Assembly (NCBI RefSeq): GCF_010389155.1
Contig: NC_057762.1
Coordinates: 29,076,055-29,140,054 of the forward strand
Source: Erigeron canadensis
Taxonomy: Eukaryota; Streptophyta; Magnoliopsida; Asterales; Asteraceae
Direction: 5' to 3'
DNA length: 64,000 nucleotides
Made by a program: the position numbers and the translations under genes. This document shows, piece after piece, positions 28,501 to 37,500 of this stretch. Each line of letters begins with the position of its first letter. Within the stretch, counting starts at the first letter, position 1. The notes beneath the pieces were generated by a model that saw nothing but the letters and a program-made list of their open reading frames with translations, was not told where the DNA came from and ran no database searches.

Positions 28501-31500
28501 AGTCAAGCGATGATTGGGAGATGGTTGTGAACTCGGGTTGGCTTTGAGTTCCATTGATTGGTGTGCTGAATGAGAGAGATGATGCGCCAGGTGTAGAGGC
28601 GGGTGTTTGAGTGGTACCTACACTCAGCAGAGTTTCTGGTCCTGCGTTCGACATGGTTTAGTGAATCGGTGTTGTGGTATTGATGGTGGGTTTCCTTGGG
28701 AGATAATGTTGGGTCCCATGGATGGCGCCAAATGATTGTACACCAAACCGCGTCGGATGCTTTGTAAATAAGAGATTGGGTTAAAAGAGATTTGAGAAGG
28801 TCTTTAGTGTTTGTTGGCGATTCCCCGAAGGTATGAGTAATGCCACTAACTATGTGTGTTTAGGGTTTTCAGCCGATTTGTGACCGTGCCTTATGAAGGA
28901 GAAATCCTTCTCCTTTTATAGAAGAAGATTTCTTGGAGGAGAAGGTTAGGTTTTTCCCTTCCTTTTTTTAGATCGACATCTATTGCCATGTTTATCCGAT
29001 TTGGTTTTCTTAGGAGATAACTCTGATAAGGATCGGATTAAGCAAAGATATGTATTTATTTTTCAAAAGGATTTATGTTAATCCTTTGATTATTTAATTA
29101 TTTTAAGCACCTCCAGACTCGTGTCCTTCGTGTTGTGTAGCCTTTGTATTTTGAATCGGAGGGGTACATCGTCAGATAGATTATAATACAAAAGGAAAGA
29201 CTTTTAGCTTTGATAAATAAAACTCGTTGAGTTTTAGAAATTAGATTTTTAGAAAAATTCAAAAGGATTATATTTTACGAAAATTAAAAGTGCTTTTAAT
29301 TGATTAAAGACATGCGTTAAGTTTTAATTAGGACAATAGTATTGCCTTGTTAGATGCCTTAGTCGTTGAACGAATTAGAACATTAATTGCATGTGCCACT
29401 ACGTAAAATAGGAAGTTAGAGACTTATTAGTGAACATCTAGATAATTGAATAACTCGTTTATTGAATGGATTTAATATTAGGGTTTCTAAATTTATATTA
29501 GAATTTGGATATTAAATGACATACCCTATGATCTAGATGGACACTATTTTTCGACGAAGTTAAAAGTGGTTTAACGATATCTTAATTTATTAACATTTCT
29601 AAGTTAAAATTAAACTTTCTTTCAAATAGTTTAAAACACGAATAGGAATGCTAGTAATTTCAATCCATTCATTTTTTATGTTGATAAAGTTACTAGCGCA
29701 CTATTTGATTAGAACAAATAATTAAATATACCCACTTAAGTAGTCATGCCATTCTGTAAGTTGAGCGCTTACATGCTACACTCCCTGACTCCCTGTCGCT
29801 CTGGATAAGTTGTCTAAGTCATAGTGTTAAGCCGTAGGGTGATCCTTCGTATCTACCCATCCCAGTTACCGGATACAGACAACTACATGCGTCCTTGTAG
29901 GACGACTAAGCTAGGTCGTCCAGATAAGTTGTCGGATACTAGCTCGCAAAGATGAGATTAAATATACCTGTAAACGGAGAACTCTCCATCTCCTATGAAT
30001 CTCAGAAAGATCTAAGAGCCTTAATTGGTAGAGAATCGTTCTTACCCATTTATTGACTATACTAATTCCCTGTAGCCGCAAGCCCCGCACCGGATATATA
30101 TGTCGTTGGGCCTAAATGAGTCTTAGCCTTAATTCATTAATATGTTTTGATTTTATGACTAAAACGTGGGTAGTTAATGATTAGGGATAAATGTCAATGA
30201 TATTAATTGTGTTTTTGTTATTTTGTAGCTTGTTCTTTTAAATGATATTATTGAGCCTGATATTGCTACATGGTTAAGAATACCTTGATGCAAAAGAAGC
30301 TAATACCGGGATGCTTTGCAACTTGTTATGAAGCTTTGAAAAACTATAAACGGATAAACTCACAAACGTTATTTATAGTATTCCATTAAAGTTAGTTTTA
30401 ATTGATTGGTAAACAACTTATTAATTAAAAGTGGTTTAATTAATTAAATGAGTTAACTGGCTAGATAATTAATTAGTTAATGGTCCAAATTAATTAATAA
30501 GTGATTAATTAAAATAAGGAAAGCCTGGTCCGTCCCACGAAGCTCCAAGATCGGTTCTAGGACCTTCCTTGGAGGTCTTGGACAAAGTTTAGGAGAGGAA
30601 CAAGGGTTTTAGTTTCCTGGTCTAATTAGGAAACTATGCCTATATAAACCCCTCAAAACCTTAAGTTAATTCATTCATTCACAAATCTCTTACACACACA
30701 TAAAGGTGAAGTTCTTCTTCCCTTTTTATGTATTTGTCGAACTCACTTTCCCAAAAGAAAGAAAAACCCAAATTGTTTTAGGTTTAATTATTTAGGGTTT
30801 TAGTTAAACCATAAATTAGTTTCAACAAGGTTTCTTTGTGTTTTGGTGAGTGTGAGGTTCGAATTCAACAACCCTAATTAGGTTATTGAATTCGGTATCT
30901 CTTGTTTGAAGAGAAAGTCGAATTTGAATTTAGGGAGGTCAAAAGGATTTCGTTTGGTAGCGGTCATAAGCTTAAAGGTGACTAGCAGATCCTTGGTTGA
31001 GGCATTGTCCGTGTACGCACTTAGGAAGGGTTTCTACACTTGGAATGTCGTTTCAGGAATCTTCCACATCATGAGGGATCTTGTCTACCGCAACGAGGTT
31101 AGTTTGTATTTATTTAAGCTACTTATATTGCATTGCATGTGGATCTTGGTAAAGGGATATTAAATAGTTTAATAGTTCATTAACACGCTTCCGCTACGTA
31201 CTTTGATTTAATAAAGTTGTTTTATTAAAAGTTTTTTATGAAAATTTTAATTTGTTACTCAAACCAGGTCGGTCACCCGACCCATTTTATCTAATTCGTT
31301 TAATAAAATCCCAATAACAGATAAGGCGACAATGAGATTTAATGGCGATGAGATATAGAATTCCTGAAAGACTAGTATTCTAGATGGAGATAGGTTTGCC
31401 TTTGAGAGTGGGGTGGTTGTTTAATTTTATACAAATAAAATATTATAAAATTGAGCCTTTATAGTTTATTATATCATTTCTAGGGCTTTTATTTAATATT

Positions 31501-34500
31501 TTAATTTTACTTTGATCAATAATAAAATATTTTCAAAGTTTACAATAAAAAAGATATTACCATATCCAGCTGTAAAGCTTTAAATAAATAATAAAAGATT
31601 GTAGTATTATGTACATGTATTATGTGAATACAACTTTTACCAATAGTTTTTTCATTAGTATTTACTTTCTATGGATTTTATTAATACGAGTGACGAGTTG
31701 AAGACTATGGTTGTTTATAATTAAGGACGCTAAAAGACCAAATTTAATTAGGTCTCTTGGATCCTTTAGGTTTGTTGGGGACAACGTTTACCCTAGTTCT
31801 TTCTTTTTTCTTTTTTTTTTTAATTGTGAGCTAATAAAATCCTTAGTTGTTGTCGTTGACTAGTTCACACACATTGTGTGAGATACCATGTCATATTTTC
31901 ATGTTCTTTAATTTTCTATTTTTGCTTCTATTGTGCAACGTTATTTTTCTTAAGAAATGGTATAAGAGCCAGGCTAGGTTGTTCCTCTGGTTGGTTTTCT
32001 TCTAATTCCATTGTTGTTGGTGATACTGTTCCAATTGTTTACTAATGTTGTTGCTGTTTGATTTGTTTCTGATGGGATATCTTTCTTTCTTCTTGTTGTG
32101 ATTGAGTTTAGGAAGCTTAGTTTTGCTTCCTTGTTTGCTGGTTTATCACAACCGATCAAGACCGGCCATTAGCCGCCTGAGATTGGAGTTTTTCACCCTT
32201 ATTCGCTTCCGTTTCACTATTGTTGTTACCGTTTAGTCTTCCTCTTCGGTCAAATCTGTTTTGGGTCTCGTTTGCAGCTGATTTGTTGCTATTTCATCGT
32301 TGTTGCAGCTATCACTCCTGCTGCCAGCCGCTGTCGAGTGGAACTCGCATTCTGGGTTCTGTTTTTGGGGTTTTGGTATTGATTACTCGTTTGGAAAATT
32401 ATTTGGTGGTTGTTTTTACATTTAGTTTGACAAGAAACGTGGCTTACTATATCACATCTATAAGCACCACCAGTGGTATGATGTCGGCATTGGTAAATAT
32501 GTGTGTGAAACTGTCTGCCACTAATAAGGTTATTCCTGATGAGAGTGCTATTTACCGTGAGAATGAAGGAAGGGAGATTAGTGACCGAGTACATTAACAG
32601 TTTGAACTCTATCTTGTCCAAATTGTTTTCTGTTAAGATTGAGTTTGATGATGAGACCAAGGCTATGTTATCGCTAACTTCATTGCCTGATAGTTCGAGG
32701 ACAATAACAATTGTTACTAGCTTGGTGGGAACCAACGGGGTGACATTTGAAAAGAGTCGGGATTTGGTATTAGGTGAAGACGTTCACCGAAGAGATATTT
32801 GATCTGGATCTTCTTCTGAGATGTTACATGTTGACAAGAAAGGAAATAGCAGAAATAGTGGCAGGAGTTCATCTAGATTTCGGCCGAGTATGCGTTGTTG
32901 GGATTGCAACGACATAGGGCATTATAAAAGTTTGTGTATTCATAAAAACTTTGATCAAGGTTTGAATTCTACTTATAAGAGTGCTTATGATTCTCAAGAT
33001 GATGGTAACGCATTAGTACTTAGGAGTGTGGAAGCTTGGGTCACGGATTCTAGTGTATCAGTTCATGCCACCCACGGTGCTGATTGCATGCCATTGTTAG
33101 AAAAGGAAACTTTGGCAAGGTAAGACTTGGAAATAGTAAGGTTCTTGATGTGATTGGCATAGGTGACCTTAACATAGATACTTCTTTCGGTAGTACCTGG
33201 ACTTTACTTAGCATGAGGGTCGTTCCAGAGCTTGATACAAGTGTTTAGTCGAGGAAGGTGGACGATGTTCAAGAAACATCGAGTTATTGCAAGGTGTTTC
33301 AAGAGAATATTGTCCGAAGCGAAGAAACCTCTAACTTAGTTGTAAGAGGGGTTGTGTGTTCATGTAGCAAACCCGGCTGATGGTCGAATGCTACTAAAGT
33401 AAAGTGCGGTAGGGTGACGAGTTTTACTCTTCACCAAATTTGAGGAATTGATAATTGTACGTGTGGTGTGCATAAATGAAGGTTCTCATATTGGGTGTTT
33501 ATTGATGAAGGGTTTTCGCGAATGATATTCACCCAGAGAAGAGATAGCTGATGGTCGTTTTAGGTTGTTTTGTAAAGGATTTTCCCGATTCTCTCGTTGA
33601 GGTTTAAGATTCGATCTTTTCATGTTCTTTTGTTTCCATTTCTAGCCGGTGTAGATGAAGTTTTATCAATTTCGTATCGTCATTGAGCGTTTTCGAAATT
33701 GTTGATGTGTGTGGTGTAATTCTGGACCAAGAGATGATATTAAATAATCGATTGTGTTCCATGTTGATAGATTTAAAGATCTAGAGATTGGCTTGGGTTG
33801 CCAGTAATGCGTTGGGACGATTTGGTTGTGTATAATATGGCCTAATGACCTTAATAGGTTGCAATCGGTCCTGGAACAACTGATGTTGTCAAGCCATCAA
33901 TTGAACCTTATTTGGTAGTCATATATCATGTATATAAGTCGTTGAGATTTTTTGAGGTTGAATCGGAGACAAAAAAAAACAGAGTGTGCCCTGTTTGGGG
34001 CATATATGCAACGCATGAAGCTATATGCGGCGCATATATGCTATCTGTCTAGCTTCAGATCATTTTTATGGCTTTTGTGCGGCACATGGATTACATGCGA
34101 CACATATTTGGCTGTTTTCAATGTCAGAAGGTTGGGAAAATGTGTTTATGGAGAGCCTATATGGTCTGCAACTTATATTAGCTTTGTTTTAGCCTATATA
34201 ATGATTGATCTTGGGTTGTCAATAACACATATGAAGAACCGTTTACTCTAATTATCTATGGTGGATCCCGGGAAGGTAAGATTACTTGATTTTGACACAC
34301 GAGGGACACAATAAAAATTAGAATTTATAATTAATCACCATTTTATGACGTTTAAACTATTTCACGCATAAGTTGGGTGGGGAATACTTGTGGGAGGTTA
34401 ATCATGGGGTTTATGTTTTATGTTTGAGTAGTTTTGAGCTTTATTGCTATGTTGATGCATTTATGTAGCGTGTGATTGTGTTGTGATTTATTTACGTGAA

Positions 34501-37500
34501 CTTATAGACATAGTACACTAGACATGATTTAAGTTTCCATGTCACATTCACGTTAAAGACCCTATGGTTGAAGAGTTAATCTAAACCTACATTAAGCCTA
34601 TGTGGACTATTGTGCTACGTAGTCACTCGGAGGCAATGTACATGTTCCAGTGTGAAAAAAAAATTGTTGATAAAGTAATTCCAGGTGTGTGGTTGACCAC
34701 TTGGTGGAACATGTTACTCATGCATGTTAACGGGTTACTATGTAGCTGACTTCACACAACCTATATTGTGTAGATAAAACTTGACATAACCTTTGCGTGG
34801 ATTATGTAGCTTGTGTAGTTATGTGGCTTGAGTTGACATTGGAGGATTGCTAGGCACATTATAGAATTGGATAATCCTAATTATGTAGAATATGTTGACA
34901 TGGGTGTTGTGCTTCTGTTTGCATGACTTGATTTGTTAAAGTGATTTAACTGTCAATCCTTTTAATATACTAACTTTTATCTTACCCAACTTCGATAGAT
35001 AACTTTTGTTTTATGAAAATGTGTCATGCCCTTAGGTTACACATTGATTGGTGATTCAGTAGCTAGATCATGAGACAGGTAGCCTTTACCGAAGCTAGTG
35101 GATAGTTACCCTTTGTTGCATTATTTTAAGTTAGACTCATTTATTTAGCTGTTTGGCCGTTATCGTGTTAGTTCTCTTTATTTAGGTTGATTATTGTGAT
35201 GATTCTCGTTGGCAACACCTTTTGAGTTATTTACGATTCTGTTAGGAATCATTTGAAAAAATTTTAAGTGACTTCCGTATTTTGTTAACGGTGTTATGTT
35301 TTTAAGTTGAAAATTTTTTTAATTCACAATTTGATAAAGCGGGGTGTTACAACCACCGTTTGAAATGTTGTATGTGGGTAAGTGTAGGACTCCTAGTTGG
35401 TTGGAACCGGGATAAAAGCAATTTTCTTTGGACCGAGAATTGTGCAATTAACGACTAATAAAGCGAAAAATAGCTAAGGAGAAGCTTAAAGTTGGGCCCT
35501 AGGGATGATAAACCTTGAGGTTTTTCTCTCCAAATACTTGTAATGGTTCATGTTTAACATGTTGTTGTGTAGGGCACGTGCAAGATTTCACCATTATATG
35601 GTAATGTCGTATCCCCACTGAATTTTAAGAAAAAAATCTCATATAATTGACAAGTTAAAAAAATAATTTCTGTCACACTTTAGACTTGCTTCTAATGCTT
35701 TAAAGATCAAGGTTGAAAGAAGACCACACTTTAATCGATGGTTTTTAAGACTAGAGAAGGCATTGAATTTTAATCTAAAGTACTGATTAAAGTACACATT
35801 GTAATCAATGATTTTTTTAATTTATTTATTAGATGTGTTGCTAGGAAATATATATATATACTCATCTCAAATTACGAAAACCATTTCGTCATCAATTTTC
35901 TTTTTTATTAGACTAGCACAGTATCCGTGCAATGCGGCAGTAGTTGTGGCGGCAACGGTGTGGTGGTAGGGGCGACTGTTGGTGGTGGAGGCGACGTTGA
36001 ATGGTGTAGATAATTGATGTAAAAGGTTAATGGATATATTTTGGATAAATAACTGATATTGTAATTTAATCATTAATTGGTATTTTAGATAAATCATTCA
36101 TAACTTTTAAGGAAAGGGTTGTTTTATTTAGTAAATAGTATAAAAGTATAGATTAGGTGTATACATAATTTAAAATTAAGAAATAAGAGTATTTTGGGTA
36201 TAAAAAAGTGTTGAATTTCATAAAATATGATAGGTCAATATGATTTATAAGAGGTTATAGATGTGCTGTTAAATATCTATATATATATTAAAACAGTAAA
36301 AATTCTAGCCTTTTAAACTCTTCTTTCAACCTAAAGCTAGATTTAAACATTGCCACATAGGATTGTATCCTACGTGGCATCTCCATACTTTGTTTACAAT
36401 ATTTATCTTATAACCTCTATTTATTCTCAAACCAATGTAATTTATTTTATTAAATATAACATAAATTATTAAATCAAAACTATATACACAAAATAAAATA
36501 AAAAAATCAAAACCCATATTAAGATATAAGAAGACGTCCAATACATCTGTTAATTTGGCAATGATATTTGACATAAATAATATTATTTATTAAAATATAT
36601 ACAACTTAGAAGACTATATCAAATTTTAAAATTTATTTAAAAATATTATTAGGTTACACACGACCAAACAATTTTGTTATTTCTCCTTCGTTCTCTTGGC
36701 CGAAACCTTAACCAAAATTGGTTATTCTAGCCACAAAAAAATGTCTATTTTATAATGATAATAGTAGTTATTTTGAGTTTTACGAATGAATTTCTTGATT
36801 GTTGGAGATAAAATACTTTATTTCCTAATTGTGTTTAGGATTATTTTTTCCCGTCACTACATAAGGTATTTTCTCCATCCTTTCAGCATAACTGAAAGCA
36901 AAAACTATAATGATTTTCTCTTATTTATCTTATTATTATTTTTTTACTTATTCGTATTGTATTTATGTGTATTTTATATGACCAAATTTTTGTCATGTTT
37001 AGTTTTTTTTACTTTGTATATATTATTTCGTTTGATGAATATATAGATATCATGCTACATTATCGATTTACGTTTGATTTGTTAATGATATCAAAATATC
37101 TTATGTTAAATGTTGGTGTGTAATCACTATAGTAGGTTTAGTGACTGTGATATAGACATATCAGAAAAGACAAAAGATGACCAGAGTAATCCGGAAATTT
37201 ACCATTAACTATAACATAATCAATTTCAACATAATAAGCCTATAGAATAGCTATTTATTAATGCATAAAATAACCTTTTTAACTAGCCGCGCATCGCACG
37301 GGGTAAAATATCTAGTATATATATATATAGTACTGATCATCTATTATAAAAACCAATTTAGTATTGGATTTAATTTACACTAAACGTCTATACATTAGAT
37401 GAAAACATTAAGATTGTATATTAATAATCATTCTCGATTAATATATTGATAATCATTAATCGAAATAAACAGGATATGAGGATATAAGATATAGAATATG

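Larger units (their letters stand above)
23127..29174 (-). mobile_element. LTR retrotransposon B, non-autonomous Ty3-gypsy type, 6.0 kb
   Basis: LTRs 23127-23579 and 28733-29174. Minus-strand ends are TGAC... and GGTGCACAATCA (right copy GGTGTACAATCA), nearly the same ends and primer site (TTGGCGCCATCCATGGGACC) as element C. A GACTGGGGGCT purine tract adjoins the left LTR. GAAAG (23122-23126) and GATAG (29175-29179) are a 5-bp duplication with one mismatch. It holds gag on the minus strand and a long antisense frame on the plus strand, with no pol. It sits in the interior of element D. Confidence 0.87.
10176..31319 (+). mobile_element. LTR element D, large non-autonomous (LARD-like), heavily nested
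   Basis: The left LTR begins about 10176 (TGTTGAAATTG) and ends 20257. It is followed by TGGTATCAGAGC (20259-20270), the initiator-Met tRNA primer site used by many plant LTR elements. The right LTR copy is 30346-31319. After removing the inserts (hAT 10559-11632, element C 11730-18201, Harbinger-like 18250-19603) the left LTR is about 1.17 kb and collinear with the right one. The right copy lacks about the first 200 bases. The interior has no recognisable gag or pol of its own: what is left at 20271-20380, 22586-23126 and 29180-30345 is non-coding. No matching target duplication was found, fitting the truncated right end. Confidence 0.75.

Noticed and set aside
19855..31163. Similar open frames at 19855-20043 and 30906-31163, which could look like a duplicated small gene
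   Set aside because: They lie at the same place in the two LTRs of element D, differ by frame-disturbing changes, and the LTR homology fully explains them.
32220..32735. Overlapping open frames on both strands at 32.2-32.7 kb as host genes
   Set aside because: They overlap the copia remnant: primer site before, zinc knuckle after, gag-like helices between.
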